From JALOOX01 sp964557955 (GTDB lineage: Bacteria; Desulfobacterota; Syntrophobacteria; Syntrophobacterales; Syntrophobacteraceae): a DNA stretch of 64,000 bases. Positions 1 to 8,742 of this stretch are shown here, in pieces. Positions within the stretch are counted from its first letter, which is position 1. The number at the start of each line of letters is the position of its first letter. The stretch is from NCBI GenBank assembly GCA_964557955.1, contig CAZLCS010000017.1:33019-97018 (forward strand), written 5' to 3'. Made by a program: the position numbers and the translations under genes. The notes under the pieces are model-generated. The model did no database searches, was not told the DNA's origin, and was given only the letters and a program-made list of their open reading frames with translations.

Positions 1-1424
1 TCCCCAACGTTCTCGAAAATGTGCTCATCCAGAAGCTGCGCGAAGAGCATGTCAAAGTTATGGCGCAGTATCAAGAACTTTACGCAACGTTCAGAGACGA
101 CTATCCCGCCGTCAAGACCCTCAAGGCCAAAATGACCGATCTTGAAAAGAAGATTGCCCATGCGGAAAACCGCATCGCCGAGTCCCTCAAGAACGCGTAC
201 CAGACGGCGCTGAGGAAAGAAGAATCGCTGAGGAAGGAAGCAGATGAGAAGAAGGCTTCGGCCCTGGCGTTGAACAACCAGGCAACGCAGTACAAAATCC
301 TCGAGCGCGAAGTGGAAACGAGCAAGAGCATTCACCAGAGCCTGCTCGAACGCAGCAAAGAAATTGACGCCAAGGTGGGTACCGAGCTCGGGAACATCCA
401 GGTCGTCGACTACGCGACCCGACCGCTGAAGCCTCACAGCCCGAACATCCCCCTCAACCTCTTGCTGGCCCTGGTTGTGGGTCTCATGGGGGGAGTCGGT
501 CTGGCGTTCTTCCTTGAGTACCTGGATAACACAGTGAAGCGCATTGATGAGTTCTCGGATCGCTTCCAGCTTCCCATTCTGGGAGTCCTGCCCATGGCCG
601 AGCCCGAGGAGCAGAAGGACCTCGATGTCCTGGTGCGCGTCAAGCCCAGGGCGAGCTTTTCAGAATCCATACGGACCGCCAAGGTCTCTATCCAGCTTTC
701 GAGCGCCATGGATCAGCCGCCGAGATCTCTCGTGATCACCAGCACCACGGCAGGCGAGGGCAAGAGCACCATTTCCTGTAACCTGGCACAGGCGTTCGTC
801 TCAGCCGAGGAGCGTGTGGTCATCATCGACGCGGACTTGCGCAAGCCCCGCCTGCATCGGGTCTTCGGGATGAGCGTGAACGGGAACGGCTCCAAGGGAT
901 CGAACAAGCGTAAGGGGTTGAGTCAGCTGCTGAGCGGGATCTGCGAAATCGAGGACGTCCTGCAGACCACCGAGGTCCCGAATCTGTCCTTCATCTCAGC
1001 GGGCCCCACACCGCCCAATCCCGCCGAGCTTCTCGCATCCAGCCGCATGAGGAAAGTGATCGACCTGCTCCTTCAGGGCTTTGACCGCATCGTCATCGAC
1101 GCACCGCCGGCCGCAGGCTTTGCCGACGTGCTGGTGCTCAGCAACTGCGCCGACGGCGTCATCCTGGTGAGCACCCTCGGGCAGACGCACCGCGAAGCGC
1201 TCCGTGTGTTCCGACGGAGCATATACAGTGTCCGGGGGAACCTACTCGGATGCATGGTGAACAAGCTCAGCACCCACGGCCACTTCGGCAACTATTACTA
1301 TTACAAATACTACAAATATTACAGCCAGTACTACCACACAGCCCCGGCGCAGGGCAGGGTGGAAGCCCTTCCCGAAGATGTGACGGAAAGCCGTCGGCCC
1401 GCTGACGAGGCGCGGGTGGCTTGA
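1..1424 (+). CDS. Wzc-like chain-length determinant / tyrosine autokinase (5' end outside window)
   Basis: The frame is open to the left edge, so only the C-terminal part is present. A coiled-coil periplasmic segment leads to a PNIP-type linker and a membrane helix (about residues 140-167, counting from base 21). The cytoplasmic ATPase follows, with Walker A GEGKST near 245, Walker A' VVIIDADLRKPR near 268 and Walker B RIVIDAPP near 355. The C-terminus is a tyrosine cluster (about 424-440, NYYYYKYYKYYSQYY), the usual autophosphorylation tail of BY-kinases. Such proteins set polysaccharide chain length and couple polymerisation to export. Their usual partner, a CpsB-type phosphatase, is encoded nearby on the opposite strand (2911-3720). 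Its stop overlaps a possible TTG start of the next gene. Confidence 0.93.
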   Translation, partial: PNVLENVLIQKLREEHVKVMAQYQELYATFRDDYPAVKTLKAKMTDLEKKIAHAENRIAESLKNAYQTALRKEESLRKEADEKKASALALNNQATQYKILEREVETSKSIHQSLLERSKEIDAKVGTELGNIQVVDYATRPLKPHSPNIPLNLLLALVVGLMGGVGLAFFLEYLDNTVKRIDEFSDRFQLPILGVLPMAEPEEQKDLDVLVRVKPRASFSESIRTAKVSIQLSSAMDQPPRSLVITSTTAGEGKSTISCNLAQAFVSAEERVVIIDADLRKPRLHRVFGMSVNGNGSKGSNKRKGLSQLLSGICEIEDVLQTTEVPNLSFISAGPTPPNPAELLASSRMRKVIDLLLQGFDRIVIDAPPAAGFADVLVLSNCADGVILVSTLGQTHREALRVFRRSIYSVRGNLLGCMVNKLSTHGHFGNYYYYKYYKYYSQYYHTAPAQGRVEALPEDVTESRRPADEARVA

Positions 1425-1429
1425 GCGAT

Positions 1430-2653
1430 ATGAATACCCCGGGGATGCCGCTGCAAAGCACTCTGCGACGAGTCGCGGCAAGCTGTGCGCTGTTGGGATT
1501 GGCAGGGATCTTCCTCATCAGCTCCTTCGTCTCGTTGGGGCCCGACCGGAACGAAACTGGATATCACCAGGCCGATTTCTCGGCCCTCGACCACCCGGAG
1601 GCATGGCTACAAGAGGGGAATCGGAAGTACTATGTGGATCTCAGTGCCGATGCTGCGTCCAGGCTTTATCGAAAAGCAATCCTCGCCAATCCTTTGCTGA
1701 TCCGGGCCTGGCTTGCTCTGGCTGAATCCGAGATGGTCGCCGGGCGCGAAAAGGAGGGGCGGCAAGTCCTCGATACCCTCTCTCCCTTCCTGGACCGCGT
1801 GAGCACGTGGAAGTGGCAGGAGCTTCTCCTGGCCTATGAAATTCGCGATGAAGCCTATTTCAAACGCTGCTTCAATTTCGTTCTTCACCGGCTGCCCCAT
1901 CGTGTCCACGAGGCCTGCTATTTGGCCGGTAATCTGTGGAATGGGTGGGAAGGTACGCTGGCCCATGTTTCGGCGGAGAACCGCGAGGTCTTCCTGAAGG
2001 AGCTCATCAGGGCCAAAGAGGTCGAGGCGGCTTTGAGCCTGTGGCCTGAGCTGGTGGCTCAACCTGGAGGACCTTCTCAGGATCTGCAGCTCCGCTTTGG
2101 TGAATTCCTGCTGAGTCAGAAGAGGCTGAGGGAAGCGAAAGACGTGTGGAAGGGATATCTGGGTGGGAAGGAATGCGGGATTCACGACGGGGGGTTTGAA
2201 GAACAGCCGCTTGGTCAGGCATTTGGATGGAGGGTTATGCGCCAAAACGACGTCGCGGTGGAGCGTTCCCTGGAGGCGCCCCACGAGGGTAGTTACTCCA
2301 TGCACCTGCGTTTCAACGGAGCCAGGAACGTATCGTTCAATAGCGTTTACCAGATCATTCCCGTGGAGGCGGGGAGGGGCTACAATCTGAGTTTTGCGCG
2401 GAGGAGCCGGAACCTCACGACCGACCAGGGTGTTGCTGTCGAGGTCAGCGGCTACGGCTGCAAAGGTTTGAATCAGCGCTCGGCTCCGGTGCTCGGCACC
2501 TCTCCGTGGAGGAAGGAGGAATTGCTGTTTTCCACTCCGGCGGGCTGTGACGCTGCCGTGATTCGCATCACCAGGAAGGAAAGCCTGAAGCTCGATAGCA
2601 AGATATCGGGCGACTACTGGCTTGACAGCGTATCGCTCGAGCCGGTCCAATGA
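1430..2653 (+). CDS. Membrane-anchored TPR-type EPS locus protein with C-terminal lectin-like domain
   Basis: About 407 aa. There is one N-terminal membrane segment (LLGLAGIFLISSFV). A helical repeat region follows whose pattern (YRKAILANPLLIRAWLALAESEM) resembles TPR. The last ~150 residues look like a beta-sandwich of the carbohydrate-binding type (GFEEQPLGQAFGWR... YWLDSVSLEP). It follows the Wzc-like gene without a gap, and an alternative TTG start at 1421 overlaps that gene's stop, so the two are probably co-transcribed. I chose ATG 1430. Proteins of this shape occur in exosortase-linked EPS loci. The exact function is unknown to me; a role in glycan binding at the envelope is inference. 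Confidence 0.75.
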   Translation: MNTPGMPLQSTLRRVAASCALLGLAGIFLISSFVSLGPDRNETGYHQADFSALDHPEAWLQEGNRKYYVDLSADAASRLYRKAILANPLLIRAWLALAESEMVAGREKEGRQVLDTLSPFLDRVSTWKWQELLLAYEIRDEAYFKRCFNFVLHRLPHRVHEACYLAGNLWNGWEGTLAHVSAENREVFLKELIRAKEVEAALSLWPELVAQPGGPSQDLQLRFGEFLLSQKRLREAKDVWKGYLGGKECGIHDGGFEEQPLGQAFGWRVMRQNDVAVERSLEAPHEGSYSMHLRFNGARNVSFNSVYQIIPVEAGRGYNLSFARRSRNLTTDQGVAVEVSGYGCKGLNQRSAPVLGTSPWRKEELLFSTPAGCDAAVIRITRKESLKLDSKISGDYWLDSVSLEPVQ

Positions 2654-2671
2654 TGCCGGTCAGCCAGGCCG

Positions 2672-2803
2672 GCTCCCATAGTCATCGTACGTCATCCCCG
2701 CATCCTTCAGGCGCGGCTCCAGGTATCTGAACACGTCTGGATTCCCGCCAGGTGCATGCGGGAATGACGAACAAGGTGGGCACGCAATGGTGTGGAGGTA
2801 CTC
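2672..2803. repeat. Diverged copy of the ~149-bp MITE-like repeat (copy A)
   Basis: Lies between two convergent genes. It keeps the two inner hairpins (GTCATCCCCGC... and TGGATTCCCGCC...GCGGGAATGAC) and a right end (TGTGGAGGTACT) like the other family members at 25795, 27100, 39756, 44333 and 48172. The left end is degraded. Confidence 0.5.
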
Positions 2804-2910
2804 AGAGCCGTAGAAGTCTCCATCTCGTCCCTCTCCGCGTCTCAACGTGAGGATGAACGTATCCGTTCTCATGTCGTCCGATAGTCCAAGCACACCCCCC
2901 AGTCGCACTT

Positions 2911-3720
2911 TCAGCTGCAAGACCCACCAAAAAAGGAGGAAAGCCTTCCGAGAAACGACCGGCCATGGGTGCGCCCACGAAACGGGAGGGGGCGGCAGGT
3001 GGAGACCGGCTTCCCTTCGAGGACAAGACGCGGAATAGACTGGATCATCTCCAACGCCAGCGACTCGCCGAGAATTGCCCGAGCCTCCATAAAGGCCGGA
3101 GACAGTCGCGGGGTTCGAGCGAGGGGGCTGTGGGAGTCTGTTGCCAGAATGTGCACCAGGCGATGCTCGATGAGATCCGCGGAAAACCTCCGTACCCTGC
3201 TTCCGAACCGGCCCACCAGGCTGGCGGCCGTGATCTGCGTCAAGACACCCGATTCCACCCAGTGATAGAGAGGGTTGGGGTTGTGCAGGAGCATCGGATG
3301 CCTTTCGGGATGGGCGAGGATGGGGGTGATGCCGCGTGATTGCAGGTCCCAGAAAGTGTTTTCCAGGTGGGGCGGCAGGATCTCCGGCGGAAGCTCGATG
3401 AGCGCATAACGGCCCGTGTCGTTCAGGGTCAGGATTTCACCCGATTCGATGCGCTCTCCGAGGTCCAAATCCAACCTGAGCTCCGAGCCGGGATAGACCT
3501 CCAGGGGGATCCCGGCCTCGGCCAGCTTCGTCCTGAACTGCTCAACCGAGGCGATGATCGGAGCGCGCCGGTTTTCGAAGAAGCCGGAAATGCAGTGCGG
3601 CGTGCAGACCATGGCCCTGATGCCGTCCTGTGCGGCCATCCTGGCCATCTCGAGCGCTTGATCCCAGTCCGGGGCCCCGTCGTCCATGCCGGGCAAGATG
3701 TGGCTGTGAAGATCGATCAT
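2911..3720 (-). CDS. CpsB/CapC-type PHP-domain tyrosine phosphatase
   Basis: 269 aa, PHP superfamily metal-dependent phosphatase. Metal-binding motifs are visible: HSHILPGMDDG at residues 4-14, TPHCISG near 39-45, HPERH near 140 and ATDSHS near 198. In EPS loci this family dephosphorylates the tyrosine cluster of Wzc-like kinases, and such a kinase ends at 1424. The ATG (3720) overlaps the stop of the upstream O-antigen-ligase-like gene as ATGA, which suggests translational coupling. The in-frame upstream extension to 5181 is shadow reading of that gene. The last ~25 residues are basic and not needed for the fold. Confidence 0.92.
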   Translation of the reverse strand: MIDLHSHILPGMDDGAPDWDQALEMARMAAQDGIRAMVCTPHCISGFFENRRAPIIASVEQFRTKLAEAGIPLEVYPGSELRLDLDLGERIESGEILTLNDTGRYALIELPPEILPPHLENTFWDLQSRGITPILAHPERHPMLLHNPNPLYHWVESGVLTQITAASLVGRFGSRVRRFSADLIEHRLVHILATDSHSPLARTPRLSPAFMEARAILGESLALEMIQSIPRLVLEGKPVSTCRPLPFRGRTHGRSFLGRLSSFFGGSCS

Positions 3721-5246
3721 TCCTGAGGTTCTCCATGGGGATTTGAATGGCGGCGGGCTGGATCGGACATGGCGGGCGCCGCCGGGCTCAGCCTGATGCG
3801 CATGAGAACGAGCAGCATGACGAAGACAATCTGGTTTGCGGGAATCTGCCCTCCGAATTCCACCCACTCGTGACAGAGGAAGGCGGCGGCCCCGGAAAGG
3901 GCGCCGATGCGCATGAGGCGCCTTCCCCGGTAGAGGGTATCCACCGGCTGGAGCTTTCCGATTGGAACATCCAGGTGGTTGACCCTCAGAGCGGACCGCC
4001 ACCAGGCGGCCCACGTCGCTGCAATGAGCGCCCCGGCAGCGGGCAGGCCCAGCTCCGCTGCCCATTCCAGGTAGTCGCAGTGCGCGTGAACGATATCGAG
4101 AGTGTCGGGGAGGTGGGACTGGTAGACCATGATGGTCCTGCTGAAGGCCCCAAGACCTGCACCCGTCCAGAGATGATCCTGGATCATTTGCCAGGTATCC
4201 TGCCAGATTTTGAAGCGCCCCGGCGCCGCCGCTTCGAGTGCATTGAAGCGTTCGATGATCTCCTCGAACCCGATGGCGCTTCCGTACACCAGCATGACCA
4301 GCCAGCAGCCGATCACGAAAGGCAGCATCCGCTTCCGCTCCCCACCACCAAGGATGACGAACACGCTCAGGGCCACGAGCGAGCTCAGGATGCCGGCCCG
4401 GGACCGGGAGAAGAATAGTGCGAGCAATACCAGGCCGGTCACGAGGGAGAGAAAGATTTGCTTCTGCCGGGCGGCCGAGTCGAGGGAAGGCGTGTGGGCC
4501 GCTTCCCGTCCCCTCCATGGCGATTCGTCGTGCAGGACAAGAAGGCGCGCCAACAGCAGCGGCCAGAGCATTCCCAGGAACGCCGCGAAGTGGTTCCGGT
4601 TGACAAAGGTGCCGGACCCGCTGCCGCTCTCTGACTGCTGGCCGAAGACTCCCAGGGATGGAATGAGCGCCTGCAGGATTCCGTAGGCGGCCTCCAGGCC
4701 CGCAACGGCGAAGAGCAGCGTGAAAAGCCACCGGGGATCCTTTTCTTGAGCCAGGGCCGTGTGAAGCATCCAGGCGTAGAGCGCGAGAAAGATCCATCGG
4801 GCGGTGAACAAGAACGTTACCAGGGGCTCGTAGCTGATGGTGGAAAAGTGGACGGATACCCCGAGAGCCGTGCTCGCCCGCTCGATCCAGAGCGCCCGTT
4901 CGGGGCTCACGATGCTCAGCCACGAGATCGGGACGGGGAGGATCTGCAGGAGGGGGTAGAGGAGGACGGGCGCGAGGAGAAGCCACGATTTTGACACTCT
5001 GATGGTGGCTGCGGAATGCGCGGGGATCAGCCACAGCCACAGCGCCATTCCCACCGTGAAAATCCCTGCCACGCCACTCCAGACCCAGGGGCGAACTCCA
5101 CCCAGCAGGAGGGGAAGGACCACCAGGGGAAGCCCGATCAAACATCGCCGCAACCCATCCGCCAGGCGGGCCCTGTCCCACGGCTGCCTCTTTGATTGAG
5201 CCTCTGCCCTCGATACATGCCCTCGCGGCACCGACAACACCGACAT
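3717..5246 (-). CDS. O-antigen ligase / Wzy_C-family membrane protein
   Basis: 509 aa with about 11-12 hydrophobic segments and the Wzy_C signature region (FFSRSRAGILSSL near 260, then a loop with WQDTWQMIQDHLWTGAGLGAF). This architecture is shared by O-antigen ligases, Wzy polymerases and EPS polymerisation proteins, so the substrate cannot be read directly. In exosortase-associated EPS loci it usually polymerises or attaches the glycan. It is co-directional with the phosphatase gene downstream (ATGA overlap). A second polymerase-like protein of different composition lies at 15334-16704. Confidence 0.88.
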   Translation of the reverse strand: MSVLSVPRGHVSRAEAQSKRQPWDRARLADGLRRCLIGLPLVVLPLLLGGVRPWVWSGVAGIFTVGMALWLWLIPAHSAATIRVSKSWLLLAPVLLYPLLQILPVPISWLSIVSPERALWIERASTALGVSVHFSTISYEPLVTFLFTARWIFLALYAWMLHTALAQEKDPRWLFTLLFAVAGLEAAYGILQALIPSLGVFGQQSESGSGSGTFVNRNHFAAFLGMLWPLLLARLLVLHDESPWRGREAAHTPSLDSAARQKQIFLSLVTGLVLLALFFSRSRAGILSSLVALSVFVILGGGERKRMLPFVIGCWLVMLVYGSAIGFEEIIERFNALEAAAPGRFKIWQDTWQMIQDHLWTGAGLGAFSRTIMVYQSHLPDTLDIVHAHCDYLEWAAELGLPAAGALIAATWAAWWRSALRVNHLDVPIGKLQPVDTLYRGRRLMRIGALSGAAAFLCHEWVEFGGQIPANQIVFVMLLVLMRIRLSPAAPAMSDPARRHSNPHGEPQE

Positions 5247-5439
5247 GAAAACGGATTCTCCTTCAGATTGCAGCAGGCATCGGATTCACTTCTTGTCCGC
5301 AGGCCCCGCTTGGGATGCCCACAAATGCTCCCGCCCGAATTGAAATCGACACATCCATTCAAGACTCATGCCGCCCACATCCACACCCTTGGGCGGCATG
5401 ACGCTGCTGAAACTGCGATTCCCACCATTCGCTCTTGCC

Positions 5440-5476
5440 CGAAAAGAAAAGCCACCCACGGAGGCCGCAAGTGGCT
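5440..5476 (-). terminator. Rho-independent terminator (copy 1 of a repeated type)
   Basis: Reading on -, a 12-bp stem (AGCCACTTGCGG / CCGTGGGTGGCT with G-U pairs, 3-nt loop) is followed by TTTTCTTTTC. Near-identical hairpins lie at 7640-7673 and 9350-9385. It follows a degraded minus-strand fragment (5640-5709). The rest of 5247-5640 shows no gene I can support. Confidence 0.6.
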
Positions 5477-5639
5477 ATCGCATCTTCATTGATCTTTCGG
5501 CAACCGGCGATACCCGGGCCGAATGCTCGGATCATGAAGCTATTTTCGGTGTCACTCTCTCCCAATCTTTCTATAAACTTCGACTCCCTTGGCCAAGTCA
5601 TTCTCCGCCATCTGGTTTCCGGATGGCAGGCACATTCCT

Positions 5640-5709
5640 CGCGGAAACAGGACCTCGCTGACTTGTCGAGGATGTTTCCCGAGAAGAATTCCCGCAGATC
5701 CTCCTGCAC
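5640..5709 (-). pseudogene. Fragment of an Rpn-family (PD-(D/E)XK) nuclease/transposase
   Basis: The minus-strand reading QEDLREFFSGNILDK matches the conserved segment of Rpn recombination-promoting nucleases (a DSFVxEDLREyFSDLLY-like motif). The same motif occurs in the larger remnant at 6905-7556. Nothing before or after it resembles the rest of the family, so only a ~70-base scrap remains. Confidence 0.4.
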
Positions 5710-5796
5710 GCAGGCTACAATATTGACTTATCCGAGTTGAAGCAATTCAGAGAACAAACCTGGCGGCACGTAGAACAGGAATCCGAAAATGGATAG
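5704..5796 (+). pseudogene. 3' remnant of an antitoxin gene preceding a PIN toxin
   Basis: The frame ending with TAG at 5794-5796 reads GYNIDLSELKQFREQTWRHVEQES. This is typical of the C-terminus of small antitoxins that precede PIN toxins, and its stop overlaps the toxin ATG at 5789. The N-terminal part is missing and replaced by the Rpn scrap. Confidence 0.5.
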
Positions 5797-6259
5797 CTTT
5801 GTGACCGACACTCAGGCCCCGGTGAAGTTCATGATGGGCAAGAAGGTCATCCACGAAAAAGCCCACCAGGCCTTTCTGACTGCTGACAAGGGTGAAGCCG
5901 ACACATTTCCCTGCCATGTCTTGATGGAAATGCTTTATTTATTCGAGAAGCACCGCATTCCTGTCGGTTTGCTGCGAACGGACGATCTCCTGAAAAGCCA
6001 AAACTACCAGTTTGAACCCCTGAGCCTGGAGATTCTGAAAACCGCCTCAGAATTCGACGACATCCCCGAGCTGCATGATCGACTCATTGCCGCGACGGCC
6101 TGTTACCTTGATGTGCCGCTGATTACCAACGGTCCGATTATCCGGAGTTCCCGGTTTGTCACAACAGTGCATCTAATCTGGATGACGGGTCAAGACGTCG
6201 CCAGGAGTGATTTATGGAAAATGTCATCCCTAGATCGAAACTCAAGTCGAGCATCCTAG
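5789..6259 (+). CDS. PIN-domain (VapC-like) toxin, probably inactive
   Basis: 156 aa. PIN features are present: the first Asp in VTDTQA (residue ~7), Glu in LMEMLYLFE and Asp in HDRLIAATACYLDVPLIT. The fourth acidic site, normally ITND, reads ITNG, so the metal site is probably broken. The family normally ends shortly after RSSRFVTT; here the frame runs on for ~25 unrelated residues and overlaps the next antitoxin gene (6214), suggesting that the original stop was lost. With the truncated antitoxin upstream, this looks like a decaying toxin-antitoxin module. Confidence 0.65.
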   Translation: MDSFVTDTQAPVKFMMGKKVIHEKAHQAFLTADKGEADTFPCHVLMEMLYLFEKHRIPVGLLRTDDLLKSQNYQFEPLSLEILKTASEFDDIPELHDRLIAATACYLDVPLITNGPIIRSSRFVTTVHLIWMTGQDVARSDLWKMSSLDRNSSRAS

Positions 6260-6447
6260 AGTTGGTGAACCAGGTACAGAAAACGGGCAAAGAAATTGTC
6301 ATCACCGACCACGGCAAACCAGTTGTCAAGATCATCCCATGTCCGAAGGACCCTTTGGAGGCAGTGAATCATTTGCGCGGCTCCGTTCGGAAGTATGAAG
6401 ACCCAACGGAGCCGGTGGGGGTGGAAGACTGGGAGGTGCTTGGTTGA
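6214..6447 (+). CDS. Phd/YefM-family antitoxin
   Basis: 77 aa. The N-terminal DNA-binding part fits Phd/YefM (SKLKSSILELVNQVQKTGKEIVITDHGKPVVKIIP), followed by an acidic toxin-binding tail (DPTEPVGVEDWEVLG). Its stop overlaps the start of the VapC-like gene at 6444, the usual antitoxin-toxin arrangement. Its own start lies inside the read-through tail of the preceding PIN gene. Confidence 0.85.
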   Translation: MENVIPRSKLKSSILELVNQVQKTGKEIVITDHGKPVVKIIPCPKDPLEAVNHLRGSVRKYEDPTEPVGVEDWEVLG

Positions 6448-6838
6448 TTGTCTTGGACACGCACGCGTGGGTCTGGTGGATAAGCGATCCGCATCTCCTG
6501 TCGGAGTCTGCTCTGAGAACGATTGATAAGGCAGCCGGGGAAGGATGCGTTTTCATTTCGTCGATCAGCGCATGGGAAGTGGCACTCCTGGCTGTTAAAG
6601 GGAGGCTGCAGTTGTCCATGGACGTTGAAAAATGGATTTCGGAGTGCGAAGCACTGCCCTTCCGACCTATGTCCCAGTTGACAACAGGATTGCGGTAAAA
6701 AGCGCGCGTCTCCCCGAACCGATCCATAATGATCCAGCGGACCGCATCATCATAGCCACCGCCCTCACCGTAGGAGCTGCTCTGGTAACCAAAGCCGAAA
6801 GGATTTTGAGGTATCCTCACGTGAACACCTGCTGGTGA
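6444..6838 (+). pseudogene. VapC-family PIN toxin, frameshifted
   Basis: Frame 1 (6444-6698) reads MIVLDTHAWVWWISDPHLLSE... then SAWEVALLAVKGRL and breaks near 6655-6670. The rest continues in another frame to 6838: YVPVDNRIAVKSARLPEPIHNDPADRIIIATA, then TKAERILRYPHV. Joining the two restores a normal ~130-aa VapC. The family's last acidic residue (TKDERI) is Ala here, so besides the frameshift the active site is damaged. It pairs with the Phd/YefM antitoxin upstream through a 4-base overlap. Confidence 0.75.
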
Positions 6839-6904
6839 GGATTAGATGTCTTGGAAATGCTCTATTTTTTCCTGGGCCTTCGGGGGAGGAATCCTGCTCA
6901 GAGC

Positions 6905-7556
6905 CTACGAAGTAGACCAGGAGCCGAACACCGTCCTGCGGATTTCAGCCACGGCCCTTGAAGGCGTCGGACTCGCGCTATGATGCCTCTCCGCGACCTG
7001 CCCAGTGACCACTTCTTCCAGCTCGGAGAGTCGCTTTGAGACTTTGATTGCCTCCATGATTGCCTCAAGGCGATCCGGGTCCCGGACCCTTCGGATGGTG
7101 GGCACCAGCTTCATGCCTCGTGCTCCGAACTTCACAGACAGCGCCGGCTCGATTCCTTCCAGCAGGCCTTGATGGATTCCCTGCTGGATGCCTTCAATGT
7201 ATTGCATCCCGGTTTCCTTCTCAAGGAGCGCACGCATGAGGGAGAGGATCTCTGGCAGCTTTCCGCCGAAACCGGGCGCAGAAGCCTATTTCAAGAGCAA
7301 CATCCCCACGCGGGATAAGACCGCGCCTTTGATCTCCTCGTCGGAGTATCGGGAAAGATCGTGGAGAGTGTATTTCCGAGAGGTACTCCCGCAGGTCCTC
7401 TTGTACGAAGCTGTCCTCGCAGATCTCGAGGCTTGCGAGATCCGGCAGTGCGACAATGTCTTGCGGGAGATATCGGCGAAGGAAGTCCCCCGCTGTGTCG
7501 GTATCGCTCCAGATCTCTTTGGACAGCCTGTCGTGAGGGTAGGAGATCACATCCAT
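6905..7556 (-). pseudogene. Rpn-family nuclease/transposase, internally deleted and frameshifted
   Basis: The N-terminal part (7556 downward) reads HDRLSKEIWSD...DFLRRYLPQDIVALPDLASLEI...VQEDLREYLSEI, characteristic of Rpn (Transposase_31-type) proteins. After a deletion of the whole middle it continues in another frame with HDLSRYSDEEIKGAVLSRVGMLLL, then GKLPEILSLMRALLEKETGMQYIEGI and a C-terminal tail. At least two frame changes are needed to join these, so no full product is possible. Intact members are about 280-330 aa. Confidence 0.7.
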
Positions 7557-7639
7557 CCTTCACCGCCTCGTGAGCCCGTGAGAGTTGCCGAAGGTCGTTT
7601 TCGACTTTCTTATCACCCGCACTGTGGACCATCAATGAA

Positions 7640-7673
7640 CAAAAGAAGCCGCTCACGGAACCCGCAAGTGGCT
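7640..7673 (-). terminator. Rho-independent terminator (copy 2)
   Basis: A hairpin on - (AGCCACTTGCGGG...CGTGAGCGGCT) is followed by TCTTTTG. It lies downstream of the chimeric ORF at 7960-8418, just as copy 3 lies downstream of the intact aminotransferase gene, so it was probably duplicated together with that gene's 3' end. Confidence 0.55.
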
Positions 7674-7810
7674 TCTTGCTTTGTCCTCGCTCAGGTCCAG
7701 GGCAACCAATGGACATCCGGCGTCGTTGCACATGGAATGACGGATTGGTCTAACTGCCGGATGTCTATTTCGTGCCGTGCGCCTTTTGAAGAACAACTTC
7801 TATTTTTGCT

Positions 7811-7885
7811 CGCCACGGAGGTCCAGAGGACACAGAGAAAAGCTCTCAGAGCCAATCTCCGTGGCCTCCGTGTCTCTGTGGTGAA
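7811..7885. repeat. Gene-less palindrome with 9-bp periodic arms (CCACGGAG/CACAGAG type)
   Basis: The left arm GCCACGGAGGTCCAGAGGAC and the right arm, ending TCTCTGTGGTGA, are imperfect inverted repeats around a ~20-bp spacer. It has the same design as the palindromes at 9185, 48087, 52088, 58526 and 61675. Confidence 0.6.
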
Positions 7886-7959
7886 AACAATTCTCTTCAG
7901 GCCTCGGTCTTCTGTTCTTCGCCCGGTGAGACTGAGACCGGACAGGCGGCGCCCGTCAG

Positions 7960-8418
7960 CTACGCGGCTCTTTTGGCTCCTCGGGTCCTTTTGATGACCT
8001 CGACCACCCGCGCCAGGTCCTCCTCGTTCATCTGGGTCCCTGATGGGAGACAGAGGCCCCGTGCGAAAAGATCCTCGCTCACGGCACCTCCTTCCGATCT
8101 GGCCCGAACCCGCTCTTTCGGAGCGGCAGCAGCGCGAGATGCCGCCGGGCTGGCCGCCTTCGGCCCCCCCTCGTCGGGTGTTATCTCAAATACAGGTTGC
8201 AGATGCATGGGCTTCCAGACCGGGCGCGACTCGATATTCTCCGCCTCCAGGGCGATACGAACGGCTTCGCGGTCCGCGCCGAGCTCTTCCGGAGTGGTCA
8301 AGATCACCGAAAGCCAGCGGGTACACCGTCCATAGGGAGCCTGCGGCATGAATGCGATCCCCGGCACCTGGGCCACCTCGGTTTGCCCTGTTCTCGGATT
8401 CTGGAGGATCTGTTTCAT
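7960..8418 (-). pseudogene. Chimeric ORF: start of a bi-domain oxidoreductase fused to the 3' end of the aminotransferase
   Basis: The first ~19 codons (ATG 8418, MKQILQNPRTGQTEVAQVP) match the N-terminus of the two-domain oxidoreductases found in glycan loci. From VPGIAFMPQAPYGRCTRW onward the protein is a diverged duplicate of the C-terminus of the intact aminotransferase at 9449-10672. The join falls at a shared GTGCCGGGG-like stretch near 8365, so the ORF is still open (152 aa). It lacks both the PLP lysine and an NAD domain, so no activity is expected. The flanking DNA (7920-7960) is also duplicated from 9400-9449. Confidence 0.7.
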
Positions 8419-8511
8419 CGCATCGCATCGCATCGTGTCGTGCATGGTTTGACGATTCGGAGAAAAGATTATACGTTGATCTGAGATGTTAAACATATTC
8501 AGGAGAAGAGT

Positions 8512-8742
8512 ATGGGAACGGTAAGAGTCATCGGCAAAGGTCAAATCGTTATCCCCGCGGCAATGCGGAAAAAGTATAAAATTCGCCCGGGAGCGGAGAT
8601 GCAGATTTTCGAGTACGGCAACCTCATTTACCTGGTACCGCCCTCTGAGGACCCGGTTAAAAGTGCATTGGGCTGTCTTCCCGGCGAACCTTCCTTGACT
8701 GCGGAGCTGATGGAAGAGAGACAGAAAGATTTCAGGCCATGA
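8512..8742 (+). CDS. AbrB/MazE-type (SpoVT-AbrB) antitoxin
   Basis: 76 aa with a swapped-hairpin AbrB N-terminus (VRVIGKGQIVIPAAMRKKYKIRPGAEMQIFEYGNLIYLVP) and an acidic C-terminal toxin-binding tail. Its stop overlaps the PIN toxin start as ATGA (8739-8742). A purine-rich ribosome site (AGGAGAAGAG) precedes ATG 8512. The module lies between the duplicated aminotransferase 3' ends. Confidence 0.88.
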   Translation: MGTVRVIGKGQIVIPAAMRKKYKIRPGAEMQIFEYGNLIYLVPPSEDPVKSALGCLPGEPSLTAELMEERQKDFRP

